64,000 nucleotides of DNA from CAVYPR01 sp963770505 (GCA_963770505.1 CAVYPR010000001.1:62001-126000), one strand, 5' to 3'; positions 19,101-27,495 are shown, counted from the first letter of the stretch. The notes: generated from the letters alone by a model not told the origin. Made by a program: numbers and translations.

Positions 19101-20960
19101 ATGGACACCCCGGCCATCGGCAATCTCGCCGGCGGCAGCGGCCCCCCCGATGTCATCGTGGGATCCGACGAGGAGTACACAGGCCCGGCCAAGGCCGCGC
19201 TGACGGGTGCGTTGCAGCTCTTCGCCCACAAACTCCGATCGGCCAACGCCTCGGTGTTCGCCATCTACCCCGACGGGACGCTGCACGCCGAGGCGCCCAC
19301 AGCCCCGCCGCCCCCAACGGGGACGGATCCCCAGGCGTTCCTTCCGGGCTGGCCGGTGTCGGTGGCCGACCTCGACCCGGGCTTACTGCCCCTCGTGGGC
19401 GACGGTGTGACCGGCAGCCCGGCCCTCGCCGACGTGTCGGGCGACGGGAAACTCGACGTCGGCGTCATGAGCTCGGCGGGACCTGCCTACGTCCTGAATC
19501 CGACAGGAACCTCCGCGCTCGGGAACAGCACAACAACAGGCGAGCCCAACGTGATGGCGACGGGAACACCAGGTGCGCTTTCCAACTCAACGGGAGAGAT
19601 GAACACCAGCCTCCCCGCGCTCGGTGCGCCGGTGTTCGCACCACTCGGGCCGTCGGCACCTGGTGTCAGCCTGATCGCGCCGGCCTCGACGCTCGGCGAG
19701 CTGGTTGACGAGGGCTACCCGTCCGAGCAGTCGCCGCACGAGAACCAGGTGGATGCCTGGGACGCCACCACCGGCTCGTTCGATCCGGGCTTTCCCCAGC
19801 AGATGAACGATGTGCAGTTCCTCTCCTCTCCCATCGTGGCCGACGTCGCAGGCAACAACACGCCCTATGTCGTCGAAGGCAGCGGCACCTACGACCTCCG
19901 GGCGCTCGACGCGGAGGGCCAAGAGGCGCCGGACTTCCCCAAGTTCACCGGGGGTTGGATGGTGAACAGTCCTTCGTACGGGTCCTTCGGCAACCTCGGC
20001 ACGAAGGTGCTCGCGGCCGCCACCCGAGAGGGGTACCTCTACGTCTGGACGACGACGACGCCTTCCTGCGGGACAAGCGGTCCGTGGCCGCGGGACCACC
20101 ATGACCTGTGGAACACCGGGAACCTCGACGAGTCGGATGCGCCAGCGACACCGGGGTGCAACGCGCCGGCGACACAGGCGGCCAGTTCACCGACGACACC
20201 GGCAAGTTCGGCAGGGTACTGGGAGGTGGCGTCCGACGGCGGCGTGTTCAGCTTCGGGGGCGCCCAGTTCCACGGCTCGATGGGGGGGATGGCGCTGAAC
20301 GCCCCGGTGGTTGGCATGGCTTCGACCGCCGACGGCAAGGGCTACTGGGAGGTGGCGTCCGACGGCGGCGTGTTCAGCTTCGGTGACGCCCGGTTCCACG
20401 GCTCGATGGGGGGGATACCGCTGAACTCCCCGGTGGTGGGCATGGCTTCGACCGCCGGCGGGACGGGCTACTGGGAGGTGGCGTCCGACGGCGGCGTCTT
20501 CAGCTTCGGTGACGCCCAGTTCTACGGTTCGATGGCCGGGAAGCCGCTGACCGCCCCGATGGTCGGGATGGCGGCCACGCCCGACGGCAGGGGGTACTGG
20601 CTCGTCGGAGCGGACGGCGGAGTGTTCAGCTTCGGTGACGCACGCTTCTACGGCTCGGCCGGCTCGATGCGTCCGAACGGACCGACCGTCGGCATGGCCA
20701 GCTCTCCTACAGGCGGCGGGTATTGGCTCGTCGGAACGGACGGCGGGATCTCCGGCTACGGAGGCGCCCAGCCCCACGGCTCGATGACAGGCATGCCGCT
20801 GAACGCTCCGGTGGTCGGCATGGCACCGACCGCCGACGGGGAGGGCTATTGGGAAGTGGCCGCTGACGGGGGCGTGTTCAGCTTCGGGGACGCACAGTTC
20901 TGCGGCTCGATGGCCGGGGAGTCGCTGAACGCTCCCGTGGTGGGTGGCGCACGTGCATGA
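16173..20960 (+). CDS. Secreted subtilisin-like (S8) protease with FG-GAP propeller and GYW repeats
   Basis: 1595 residues from GTG. A hydrophobic export segment lies at residues 36-60. The peptidase S8 triad is readable: Asp200 in 'IAITDSG', His349 in 'YDHGTG', and Ser496 in 'CSSEATGKASG', which replaces the usual GTSxAxP motif. Residues 760-1290 hold FG-GAP/VCBS-like blades such as 'LADLTGDGTLDIVAAS' and 'LADVSGDGKLDVGVM'. Residues 1340-1595 carry six about 47-residue repeats of the type 'GYWEVASDGGVFSFGDAQF' ending 'APVVGMA'. The protein is exported and probably cell-associated. It may process other surface proteins encoded nearby, but that is inference. The Ser loop is divergent enough that activity is uncertain. 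Confidence 0.8.
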   Translation: MRIRPESWRRAGHLEQRGTDGRAAGVRGSQAPLAVPLRFVGVAGLLVLAVGTISGLPGELGAGATASSSLPPAPVWTSSYTPQRPTGCPTATANSVTSKPTTGETSSQNGSVPWPAAPVGTDPADYAAYLHTPKSTPPVRPSNWDRTGGTWKLTSARTNPSSDPTLSKNPQELCGVMGNSVDTAWQTTTGQPTTLIAITDSGIEWCDPAIVDKVYVNPAAVPPPENAQGETKTALEADGTTFTDPNPYDLNDSGVVNAAQYATDPRVMAVAEDYGGLFCSVKRGTYVPQASLVTSMDLIRAFGTPTLPTGADNPYYFAKQSPTGFTEAISGWNFVDNDNNAYDDVHYDHGTGEAEDSSGAANTVTKEVGACPNCLILPIRVGDSFVTSGNQFAQAVLFAVDSGATVIQEALGTENVTGTDRQAIAYAVSHGVPVVASAADEEAEHHNLPSVLPDTIVVNSVTKDTSYKPPSYLYLNGCTNYGANISVSVESASCSSEATGKASGIVGLAESAAANAVAAGTIQPYPGLTSVSGQPVPLSVNEVTQLVTMSASSIDFADAAPPFGSADNYAVTTGALSTSSLTKSLVKTTRYPSHAGFNQYFGYGRIDAGAIVTWISHGMIPPESNITSPTWFDLDSPSGSLQVTGTVGTPSSLATTWRYQVDVGVGPTPRPGTWHLVATGTGSGVRSGTLADLTLAEVAALFPAGTNFSDGPTTTGGTPDPDRFTFSVQVVVQATSGSTDGLIGMSRRADYLHGNQSTLSGFPQKLPSSIDAAPTLAPIGPGGTNALLVPASDGSIEALEPDGTELPGFPVHTDPLPYHQGEAAFTTGAVSAVPRGEVIGGVAVGDLADAGGSALDIVTCDLTGRCYAWNEQGQLLPGFPVQTDPTFSGPAAVNAENTMLPGIASAPALADLTGDGTLDIVAASMDRHVYAWQPTGQPLPGWPVLAVDPSKVTSVNAQTGQVTFLHTVKVAQGTALMDTPAIGNLAGGSGPPDVIVGSDEEYTGPAKAALTGALQLFAHKLRSANASVFAIYPDGTLHAEAPTAPPPPTGTDPQAFLPGWPVSVADLDPGLLPLVGDGVTGSPALADVSGDGKLDVGVMSSAGPAYVLNPTGTSALGNSTTTGEPNVMATGTPGALSNSTGEMNTSLPALGAPVFAPLGPSAPGVSLIAPASTLGELVDEGYPSEQSPHENQVDAWDATTGSFDPGFPQQMNDVQFLSSPIVADVAGNNTPYVVEGSGTYDLRALDAEGQEAPDFPKFTGGWMVNSPSYGSFGNLGTKVLAAATREGYLYVWTTTTPSCGTSGPWPRDHHDLWNTGNLDESDAPATPGCNAPATQAASSPTTPASSAGYWEVASDGGVFSFGGAQFHGSMGGMALNAPVVGMASTADGKGYWEVASDGGVFSFGDARFHGSMGGIPLNSPVVGMASTAGGTGYWEVASDGGVFSFGDAQFYGSMAGKPLTAPMVGMAATPDGRGYWLVGADGGVFSFGDARFYGSAGSMRPNGPTVGMASSPTGGGYWLVGTDGGISGYGGAQPHGSMTGMPLNAPVVGMAPTADGEGYWEVAADGGVFSFGDAQFCGSMAGESLNAPVVGGARA

Positions 20961-21031
20961 GGTGGGGGCAAAAGCGGTGAGAGCGCGACGCGGGGTTTCA
21001 CCCTCCGTGCTGCTCACCCCACCGACCGCGG

Positions 21032-21220
21032 TCAAGCATCGGCGATACCGATGATGTCGGTGAGGCCCGCCCCGCGGAGAGATCCGGCGCATGCGGCGCG
21101 GCCAAAGCCGAAGACCCCGCCGTCGGCGGCCACGAAGCGGTAGCCGCCGGGCGACCCGTCGCCGGAAGAGCCGCGAGCCGCGGCACCACCCCTCGTCCCC
21201 GCACGACGGTGAGCGGATGC
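21032..21220 (-). pseudogene. Relic of a GYW-repeat protein (one decayed repeat)
   Basis: On the minus strand an open stretch ending in TGA at 21034-21032 reads 'GGYRFVAADGGVFGFGRAA' followed by a 'GSLRGAGL..IIGIADA' tail, which is one GYW repeat. No ATG, GTG or TTG start is visible in frame between this repeat and the stop of the CHAP gene at 21273. It lies directly downstream of that gene in the same orientation but in a different frame, so it may be a decayed C-terminal extension or a separate gene remnant. Confidence 0.55.
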
Positions 21221-21272
21221 GGTCGGTATCCCTACCGGGCCTCGGCCTCTGGGCCCACATGGGGCGTGGCGC

Positions 21273-22775
21273 CTACGGCTGTGCGAAGGCGTAGATCGAG
21301 ACGCCGTTGTACCACCCCGAGTCGGCGGGCAGGAACGGGCCGTTGAGGACGACCGCCAGGTGGCCCGCGTCCCCGGGCCCGGCGTCTCCCTCGATGGTGA
21401 CGACGGCGCCGTCGGGCCATACCTGGGCGACGATGCCGTCGTGGACGGAGGATGTCACGGTCTGCGGGCCTGTGCCGTACAGCACGATGTCGCCGGCGAC
21501 CGGCGTCTGTGTCGACGAGAGTACCGAGCCGTAGGCGGCGGACCAGTCGAAGACGTCCCCCGTGAACGCGTAGGATGGGATCGGCACTCCCGTCTGCCGC
21601 CAGGCCCACGTGGCGAAGAGCGCGCACCACTCTTCGCACGGCCCGTACGGGTTGCAGAACCTCCCGGTGAGGGGATCGGGCCCGATCTGCGTGGCTGCGG
21701 CGGCCACGATGCCAGGGTCGCCACCCGAAGGCGGGGGGTTGGCGAAGGAGTAGGCAAAGTCGTCGGAATCGAGCAACCAGTACCCCTCGTCATCGTGGGA
21801 GGGCACGATGGCACTGAACGGCGACGCCGACGGGCTGGAAGTGGGCGAGCCGTATGTCGGGGCTGTGCCGTAGGAGAAGACCTGCCCGTCCCATTCGAGC
21901 AGCCAATAGCCCCCGCCGGTGGAGGTGGGGGCCATCCCGACGATGCCGGACTGCAGCGTCGATGAGCCGCCGTGGGAGCCGAAGTAGCCGGCGTCGCCGT
22001 AGGTGAAGATCCCGCCGTCGGCGGCGACCAGCCAGTAGCCCGCGCCAGAGGGGGTCGTGGCCATGCCGACGATCGGTGCGTCGAGCGGCTGGCCGCCCAT
22101 CGAGCCGTAGAACTGGGCATTGCCGAAGGCAAAGAGCCCGCCGTCGGCGGCGACCAGCCAGTACCCGCCGCCTGTGGGGGTCGCGGCCATGCCGACGATC
22201 GGCTCGTTGAGCGGGCGGCCGCCCATCGAGCCGTAGAACCGGGCATCTCCGAAGGCGAACACGCCGCCGTCGAGGGCCACCAGCCAGTAGCCCTTGTCGT
22301 CCGGCGTCGCCGCCATGCCCACCACGGGACCGATGAGGTTGAGGTTGCCGAGGGAGCCGAAGTAGCCGGCGTTGCCCACCGTGTAGATCCCACCGTCGGC
22401 GCCGGCGAGCCAGTAGCCCTGGCCCGTGTTGGTGGCCACCATGGCCACCACCGGCGAATTGAAGGTGATGCCTTCCAGCGGGTCGCCGGTCGGCGCGTCG
22501 CCGAAGGCGACCACGCCACCGCCGGGGTAGCCCGCCGGCCCTCCGGCGGCTGTCCCGAGTGTGCCGGCGAACGGCGCGATGGTCTGGCTCTCGTCCAGTG
22601 TGGCGGCGGAGGCGGGTACGGCGAAGTCGGCAGCCGATCCCACCACGGCGCCGGCGATGAACACCCCGACGGCGACAAGGCCGGCGACGCGGGCCACCAC
22701 CGACCTCTGCCACAGCGCCTGTCCCTGGTGCTGCTGCACGACTCCATAGGTAGCAGACAATCGCCCCTCCGTCAT
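21273..22775 (-). CDS. Secreted CHAP-domain hydrolase with N-terminal GYW repeats
   Basis: 500 residues starting at the ATG at 22775; a longer upstream frame is proline/arginine-rich and unlikely. Residues 25-57 make a signal peptide ('VVARVAGLVAVGVFIAGAVVG' then 'VPASA'). Residues about 75-350 are GYW repeats ('GYWLVALDGGVFAFGDARFYGS' type). The C-terminal about 120 residues are a CHAP domain: the catalytic Cys in 'EEWCALFATWAWRQTG', the His in 'VHDGIVAQV', and 'TIEGDAG' where the family often has Asn. CHAP enzymes cut peptidoglycan peptides or the amide bond. A cell-wall remodelling role with the repeats as a wall- or glycan-binding region is inferred. No Shine-Dalgarno sequence precedes the start. 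Confidence 0.8.
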   Translation of the reverse strand: MTEGRLSATYGVVQQHQGQALWQRSVVARVAGLVAVGVFIAGAVVGSAADFAVPASAATLDESQTIAPFAGTLGTAAGGPAGYPGGGVVAFGDAPTGDPLEGITFNSPVVAMVATNTGQGYWLAGADGGIYTVGNAGYFGSLGNLNLIGPVVGMAATPDDKGYWLVALDGGVFAFGDARFYGSMGGRPLNEPIVGMAATPTGGGYWLVAADGGLFAFGNAQFYGSMGGQPLDAPIVGMATTPSGAGYWLVAADGGIFTYGDAGYFGSHGGSSTLQSGIVGMAPTSTGGGYWLLEWDGQVFSYGTAPTYGSPTSSPSASPFSAIVPSHDDEGYWLLDSDDFAYSFANPPPSGGDPGIVAAAATQIGPDPLTGRFCNPYGPCEEWCALFATWAWRQTGVPIPSYAFTGDVFDWSAAYGSVLSSTQTPVAGDIVLYGTGPQTVTSSVHDGIVAQVWPDGAVVTIEGDAGPGDAGHLAVVLNGPFLPADSGWYNGVSIYAFAQP

Positions 22776-22964
22776 GGGAGGGGACCGCGGGTGGGAGGTC
22801 GAAGGGCAGGCGGTTCGGAGGCGGTGAACGCGGGGGAGCGCCCGTGGGGGACGCTGGCGGCGGGCATCGAGGGAGGCGCTCGTCCACGGATCCCGGTGCG
22901 AGGCAATGCCGTGACGGCCGGCGGGGCTGACCCGGGCGCCGCCCCGGGCATCGGCCTTGGCCTC

Positions 22965-22970
22965 TACGCT
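22965..22970 (+). promoter_or_regulatory. -10 element of a leaderless transcript
   Basis: TACGCT is followed by 7 bases and then the ATG at 22978, so transcription would begin at or just before the start codon. Confidence 0.5.
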
Positions 22971-22977
22971 GGAAGGC

Positions 22978-23316
22978 ATGGCCTACGCCCACGGCGGCTC
23001 GTACTTCCTCGTCCTCATGGCGGTGATGTTCGGCCTGCGGATCTTCACCAGTTCGCGCCGTCGGGCCCCGGGCGGCGGACGTCGGGGTCCGGCCGGTCAG
23101 GGCTCGTCGGCCTCCGCCGTGCCGAACGCGCCCGGCGGGTCGCCGTCGTCATCGAGCGGCTTCGGCCGCACCGGCATCCCGGCCGGCTGGCTGGTCGACC
23201 CGTCGGGCCGTTACGACCAGCGCTACTGGTCGGGCAGTGAGTGGACCGAGCACGTGACCAAGGCCGGTGTGCCCGGGTCCGACCCGCCCCCAGGGGCCGC
23301 GGGAACTCCAGGGTAA
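22978..23316 (+). CDS. Small membrane protein with DUF2510 domain
   Basis: 112 residues. One transmembrane segment lies near the N-terminus ('YFLVLMAVMFGLRIF'), followed by a basic Gly/Ser/Pro-rich linker and a C-terminal DUF2510 motif ('PAGWLVDP', 'RYWSGSEWTEHV'). DUF2510 is a short tryptophan-rich domain common in actinobacterial membrane proteins, of unknown function. The start is set by the TANNNT element 7 bases upstream. It is divergent from the CHAP hydrolase and 50 bp ahead of the MFS gene. Confidence 0.75.
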   Translation: MAYAHGGSYFLVLMAVMFGLRIFTSSRRRAPGGGRRGPAGQGSSASAVPNAPGGSPSSSSGFGRTGIPAGWLVDPSGRYDQRYWSGSEWTEHVTKAGVPGSDPPPGAAGTPG

Positions 23317-23365
23317 CCGGCCGTCCCGCCCCCACCGCCGGCCGCCGACGGCAAGACTCGGGGCC

Positions 23366-24658
23366 GTGGACCGAACGGAGGGGGCCGAGAGCGCCGGAGA
23401 GTCGGCCCTCGTCGTCTTCGGCTGGAGGGATCCGGCCGTGGTGGCGGTGGCCCTGCTGGCCATGGCCGCGGGGTTCGGTCAGTTCGGCGCAGTGGCCTCG
23501 CTAGGCAGCGTGGCCAAGACGTTCGGCCACCTCACCCACGGCGCGACCTTCTCCGACGAGGTGGGCCTGTCGGGGACGGTGCTCGGTGTCGGGCTGGCCG
23601 TCAGCCGACTGGCCTCGCTCGGAGGGCTGCCGCTGGCCGGTCTGGCCGACCGCTTCGGCCGGCGACCGACGCTGCTCGGCACCTGCGCCGTCGGCCTGGC
23701 GCTCACCATCGTGGCCGCCGTGGCCCCCGGCTACTGGTGGTTCGTGGTCATCTTCGCCCTGGGCCGCCCGTTCCTCAGTGCCACCCTCGGGGTGTCGCAG
23801 GTGGCCGCGGTCGAACTGACGGCGTCCGCGACACGGGCCCGGGCCGTGGCCATGGTCGCCGCCGGCTATGCCGTCGGTGCCGGGCTGACCGCCGTGGTCC
23901 ACAGCCTGGCGGGCGGCACCCTCGGCTTCCGCGGGATCTTCGCCCTGGCGGTGGTGCCCCTCGTCATGCTGCCGTTCCTGGCCCACCGGGTGGTCGAGCC
24001 GAGCCGGTTCACCCACGTGTCGGCCGCGGAGCACCGGCCGCCGGTCCTCGGGCCGGTGGGCCCGGCCTTCCGCGGGCGGTTGGTGGTGGTGGCCCTCCTG
24101 GCCCTGGCGGTCTCGGTCATCACCGGGCCGGCCAACAGCCTGGTCTTCATTTACGCGCAGAACGAGCTCCACCTCTCGGGCATCGTCACCTCTGCCATGG
24201 TGGTGGCGGCCGGGGTGGTCGGCCTGGGGGGGCTCCTGGTGGGCCGGTGGCTGGCCGACCACTGGGGCCGCAGGCCGACGGTGGCGGTGGCCATGGCGGG
24301 CATCGCCGCCTTCGGGACCCTCGCCTACACCGGGTCGGAGTGGGCGCTCCTCTGTGGCTACGTGCTCGGGGTGACGACCGGGGGCATCCTCGCCCCGGCC
24401 GCCGGGGCGCTCACCAACGAGCTCTTCCCGACCTCGGTGCGGGCCTCGGCGACCGGCTGGACGATCGCCGCCGGGGTGATCGGCGCGGTGACCGGCCTCG
24501 TGGTGTTCGGCGCGGTGGCCGACGTGGGTGGCGTGTCGAACCACACCGCCTTCGCAGCGGCGGTGGTCTTCCTCCCCATGGTGCTGTTCAGCGCGTTGCT
24601 CATCCTGCTGCCCGAGACGATGGGACGCGAGCCCGAGGAGCTCTGGGGCCAGGGGTAG
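23366..24658 (+). CDS. Major facilitator superfamily transporter
   Basis: About 430 residues from the GTG at 23366. It has twelve hydrophobic segments, the MFS signature loop 'GLADRFGRRPTLLG' between helices 2 and 3, and the matching 'GRWLADHWGRRPTVA' in the second half. These mark a proton- or sodium-coupled permease. It resembles sugar/metabolite or drug/proton families, but the substrate cannot be assigned. The long N-terminal extension available upstream is arginine/proline-rich non-coding-like sequence and was excluded. Confidence 0.85.
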   Translation: MDRTEGAESAGESALVVFGWRDPAVVAVALLAMAAGFGQFGAVASLGSVAKTFGHLTHGATFSDEVGLSGTVLGVGLAVSRLASLGGLPLAGLADRFGRRPTLLGTCAVGLALTIVAAVAPGYWWFVVIFALGRPFLSATLGVSQVAAVELTASATRARAVAMVAAGYAVGAGLTAVVHSLAGGTLGFRGIFALAVVPLVMLPFLAHRVVEPSRFTHVSAAEHRPPVLGPVGPAFRGRLVVVALLALAVSVITGPANSLVFIYAQNELHLSGIVTSAMVVAAGVVGLGGLLVGRWLADHWGRRPTVAVAMAGIAAFGTLAYTGSEWALLCGYVLGVTTGGILAPAAGALTNELFPTSVRASATGWTIAAGVIGAVTGLVVFGAVADVGGVSNHTAFAAAVVFLPMVLFSALLILLPETMGREPEELWGQG

Positions 24659-24665
24659 GCGAGGC

Positions 24666-24872
24666 TCATCGGGCGAAGAAGTGCCAGCCCACCCAGGCCC
24701 AGGCGACGACCGCGACGACCCTGGCTGCCCGGTGGCCGGCGAGATAGGCGCGCACCGGGGCGAACGGTCGTCGCGCCACGACGCCCCGCCCGGTGACGGC
24801 CAGCACCACCAGCACCAGCGTCGCCACACCGAGCAGGCCCCACACCACGAAGGTCGCGGTGCGCCAGCTCAA
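24666..24872 (-). CDS. DUF6186 family small membrane protein
   Basis: 68 residues from a TTG start that overlaps the stop of the preceding gene (TTGA overlap), implying translational coupling. It has one strong hydrophobic segment ('FVVWGLLGVATLVLVVLAV') and a C-terminal hydrophobic stretch ending 'VAWAWVGWHFFAR', characteristic of DUF6186. Function is unknown. It is cotranscribed with the membrane protein at 24869-25315. Confidence 0.7.
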   Translation of the reverse strand: MSWRTATFVVWGLLGVATLVLVVLAVTGRGVVARRPFAPVRAYLAGHRAARVVAVVAWAWVGWHFFAR

Positions 24873-25315
24873 CCGAGCAGCTCCCAGCCCAGGGCCAGCC
24901 AGGCCAGAACGATGACCGCCTTGGCCGCCGGCCATCGGGCGGCGAGGTCGTAGACCGTGCTCAACGTGGGGTGGGCCGGCCGAGGACCGCCGAAGAAGCA
25001 GTAGAGCTCCCACCCGGTCGCCACCGCCAGCAGGACGAGCCACGGCAGTGCGGGGCCGAACCCCGGGCTCTCGGTCGCGGCGCCGGCTGGCAGGGTCCGG
25101 CTCCGGGTCAACCCGACGAGGAGGGCGGCTGCGGCCGCGGCCAGGGCGACGGCGGTCACGGCGTCGGCCTCGGTGGTGAACGGGGTGGTCGAGGCCAGCA
25201 GCCCGGCGTAGGCGAGGGCCCCGACGACCAGCGCCACCCGGAGGCGGCTCACCGCCGAGCGCAACGGTCGTCCACGTCGCGGGCCGATGTCCACAGGGCC
25301 CCTGGGACCGTCCAT
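24869..25315 (-). CDS. Four-helix membrane protein, unknown function
   Basis: 148 residues with four predicted transmembrane segments, around 'VALVVGALAYAGLLAS', 'AVALAAAAAALLVGL', 'LPWLVLLAVATGWELYCFF' and 'AKAVIVLAWLALGWELLG'. Its last helix resembles the last helix of the overlapping DUF6186 partner (both end in a GW(E/H) motif), so the two may form a complex. No catalytic motif is visible. Confidence 0.65.
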   Translation of the reverse strand: MDGPRGPVDIGPRRGRPLRSAVSRLRVALVVGALAYAGLLASTTPFTTEADAVTAVALAAAAAALLVGLTRSRTLPAGAATESPGFGPALPWLVLLAVATGWELYCFFGGPRPAHPTLSTVYDLAARWPAAKAVIVLAWLALGWELLG

Positions 25316-25498
25316 TCCGCCGCCGGGCGGGCGGTCGCGCCGATCGGGACGATGGCGCAGTCCCCGCCGGGGAAGTTGCTCATGGTCCTCCCGGGGGCAA
25401 CCTTAGAGGACGGCCGCCGCCGAGCCGTGGGTGGTCCCTGATCGTTGCGGGGGGAGCCGCCGGCGGGCCCCATGCACGCCCGGCGCGAGCGGCGCCGG

Positions 25499-26344
25499 TC
25501 AACGGAGGGTCAGCAGCGCCTCGACGGGCCGGTGGTCGGACCCGGCCATCGCCAGGGCACGACCGCCGAGCGAGTCCACCGCACCGTGGACCAGGATGTG
25601 GTCGACCTGGCTGTGGGGCCTCCACGCCGGCCACGACCGGGCCCGCACGGCCCGCCGCCACCCGGGCATGAGGGCGACCAGCGGGGGCCCCCAGAGGTTC
25701 ATGTCCCCGACCAGCACGGCCGGCCGGCCGGCGACGGCGTCGCCGAGGAGGCGGTGGAGACGACGGAAGTGGAGCGGCGAGCCGTACGAAAGGTGGGTCA
25801 TGTGGGTCCCGGTCACGGCCAGTTCGCGGCCGCCCACCTCCACCCTCACCACGATGGCGGCGCGCCGGGCTCGGTCCCGTGGCAGCCGGCCGAGCTCGAT
25901 GAGCTCGTGGCCGAGGACGGGGAGGCGGCTCAGCACGGCCAGCCCCCAGCTCCCCGGCGACGCCGCCAAGAAGCGAGGTGACGACGTCACGCGCCGGGAG
26001 AGTGGCCGGTTCGAGTCGAGGTAGATGGCATGGCTGGCGCCGCGCCAGTCGAGCGGCCGCATCCACCGCCGGTCCGCGTTGGGGTGGGGTCCGGCCCGCC
26101 GGCCGTCGGCCAGGAGGTGCTCGAAGCAGAAGTAGCCGAGCCCCTCGGCGACCTCGGCGGCCATCCCCTTCTCGCCCTCGGGGCGCCACACCTCCTCGAG
26201 CACCAGGACGTCGGCATCGAGGGCGGCGCAGGCGGCAAGCACGTCGAACGGGCGCCCCCACCCGTCGACGCCAGCGTGCACGTTGAAGTTCGCGACCCGC
26301 AGTCGAGGTGACTCGCCGGCGGGGGAGGGCGGAGGAGGCGTCAT
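25499..26344 (-). CDS. Endonuclease/exonuclease/phosphatase (EEP) family protein
   Basis: 281 residues starting at ATG 26344. EEP motifs occur in order: 'RVANFNVHAG' (Asn), 'VLVLEEVWRP' (metal-binding Glu), 'TGTHMTHL' (His), 'VLVGDMNLWG' (Asp and Asn), 'QVDHILV' and the terminal 'GSDHRPVEA' (Asp-His). The fold is shared by DNase I, sphingomyelinases and inositol phosphatases. No signal peptide is obvious, so it is likely intracellular. A TATCGT element lies 10 bases upstream of the start. Substrate is unknown. Confidence 0.8.
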   Translation of the reverse strand: MTPPPPSPAGESPRLRVANFNVHAGVDGWGRPFDVLAACAALDADVLVLEEVWRPEGEKGMAAEVAEGLGYFCFEHLLADGRRAGPHPNADRRWMRPLDWRGASHAIYLDSNRPLSRRVTSSPRFLAASPGSWGLAVLSRLPVLGHELIELGRLPRDRARRAAIVVRVEVGGRELAVTGTHMTHLSYGSPLHFRRLHRLLGDAVAGRPAVLVGDMNLWGPPLVALMPGWRRAVRARSWPAWRPHSQVDHILVHGAVDSLGGRALAMAGSDHRPVEALLTLR

Positions 26345-26394
26345 GGAGGAGGCGACGATATCCCTGCGGGCGACGGGCGAAGCTCCGGCCCACG

Positions 26395-27105
26395 TCAGCG
26401 CCGGTAGGAGGCCGATGGTCCGGCGTAGTGGTCGGCCAGATAGGGGATGACCCGTCCGGGTCCGACGGAGACGAAGGCCCAGACCGAGCCGGGCCCGCCG
26501 CAACGGGCGTTGCCGAGCAACGCCATCCCGGACGGGGTGGTGCCGACCCGGTGAAGGACCAGCCCGCCGACGGTGACCGGGGCCTGGGCGGACCGCGCGT
26601 ACTCGGCGCCACAGGCGAAGATCAGTGGCGGAGGCCCGTTTAGCGAAAGCGTCCCGAAGGCCACGTCGTTGTAGGCCTCGAGACCGACGAAGGCGAGTAG
26701 GGCGACCACGAGGGCCGCGACGGCGGCCTGCGGCCGGTGGGCCGGCGACCCGAGGACGGCCAGCAGCCCGATGGCGGCGAGAGAGACAGCCAGGGTGAGC
26801 CACCACAGACCGCCCACCCGCAGGGGGAGGACGAAGAGGGCGGCGCCGACCACGACGAGGAGGATGACCCGAGGTCGGCGCCACGGTGGGCGGTAGACGT
26901 AGAAGCGGTCACCCGGGCCGAGGTGGAGCTCGGCCTCCCCACGCTGGGGTTCTTCGGGGCCCGTCGAGGCCACCGGCGGCGGAACGTCACCCTGTTCGTC
27001 CCGCTCGCCGTGGCACCCCGCTTCGGCCTCGGGATAGATCGGGACCGGCGGTGGGGGCGGCGCCGGCGGACGGTCGCTCAGTCCGTCATCGCCTCTGACG
27101 GCCAC
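26395..27105 (-). CDS. Membrane protein with proline-rich N-terminus, unknown function
   Basis: 236 residues. The first 80 are cytoplasmic-like, acidic and proline-rich. Three hydrophobic segments follow at about 80-98, 101-120 and 128-146, and then an external domain with two cysteines ('FACGAEYA', 'NARCGGPG'). The GTG start is chosen because TAGAAT sits 5 bases before it. No family was recognised. Confidence 0.6.
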   Translation of the reverse strand: MAVRGDDGLSDRPPAPPPPPVPIYPEAEAGCHGERDEQGDVPPPVASTGPEEPQRGEAELHLGPGDRFYVYRPPWRRPRVILLVVVGAALFVLPLRVGGLWWLTLAVSLAAIGLLAVLGSPAHRPQAAVAALVVALLAFVGLEAYNDVAFGTLSLNGPPPLIFACGAEYARSAQAPVTVGGLVLHRVGTTPSGMALLGNARCGGPGSVWAFVSVGPGRVIPYLADHYAGPSASYRR

Positions 27106-27110
27106 GAGCC

Positions 27111-27116
27111 ATTCTA
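27111..27116 (-). promoter_or_regulatory. -10 element of a leaderless transcript
   Basis: On the minus strand TAGAAT is followed by 5 bases and the GTG at 27105. Confidence 0.5.
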
Positions 27117-27268
27117 CCGCCGGCCACCTGGAATTCAGGGGGAGGACTGCCGGTGGCGGCGCTCGCCCCCCGGGTCCATTCCCCGAACAGCGGGACCTGG
27201 CATTTCGCCTGAAGCAGGCAGCCTCCGCGCCTGGTCATTCACGCCCAGGGGCCCGATGGTGAAAGGGA

Positions 27269-27316
27269 GATTTCTGCAGAAATCCCTTGCACTCTCGCTT
27301 GCCCCCCTGGTACCTT
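27269..27316 (+). promoter_or_regulatory. Promoter with adjacent 16-bp palindromic operator
   Basis: GATTTCTGCAGAAATC (27269-27284) is a perfect palindrome. Three bases later comes a -35-like TTGCAC (27287-27292), an 18-bp spacer and TACCTT as -10 (27311-27316). The predicted start near 27322 would produce a transcript carrying the c-di-GMP riboswitch. The palindrome is placed to bind an activator or repressor. Confidence 0.55.
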
Positions 27317-27344
27317 GACCGCCAGTTCGGTGCGCCCAGCAGTC

Positions 27345-27426
27345 TGCACCGACGAAAAGGCAAACCCATCGTGAGATGGGGACGCAAAGTCACGGGACTC
27401 CCTGAGTCAGCCGGACCGCCGAATCG
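27345..27426 (+). promoter_or_regulatory. Cyclic di-GMP-I (GEMM-I) riboswitch
   Basis: The conserved core is present: 'AAAAGGCAAACC', a short hairpin (CCATC-gtga-GATGG), 'GGACGCAAAG' and 'TCACGGG'. A P3-type hairpin (GACTC/GAGTC) and the downstream 'CAGCCGGACCGCCG' follow. The base aligned with G20 of the Vibrio Vc2 aptamer is G, which matches the c-di-GMP rather than the cGAMP subclass. It lies in the leader of the CAP-like GYW-repeat protein, 70 bases before the start codon. Confidence 0.9.
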
Positions 27427-27470
27427 GTCAACTGCACGTGGTGTGGAAGCGACCGGCGTTCCCCAGCTGC

Positions 27471-27495
27471 TCGGAGAGAGCAAGGGGAACTCCGA
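27471..27495 (+). promoter_or_regulatory. Hairpin enclosing the ribosome-binding site
   Basis: TCGGAG pairs with CTCCGA, which directly abuts the GTG start at 27496. The 13-nt loop contains the Shine-Dalgarno AAGGGGA. This is a plausible translational expression platform for the upstream riboswitch. Confidence 0.5.

Noticed and set aside
27345..27426. cGAMP-type (GEMM-Ib) or c-di-AMP riboswitch
   Set aside because: The base aligned to position 20 is G rather than A, and the architecture does not resemble the ydaO class. Ligand choice remains an inference from alignment.
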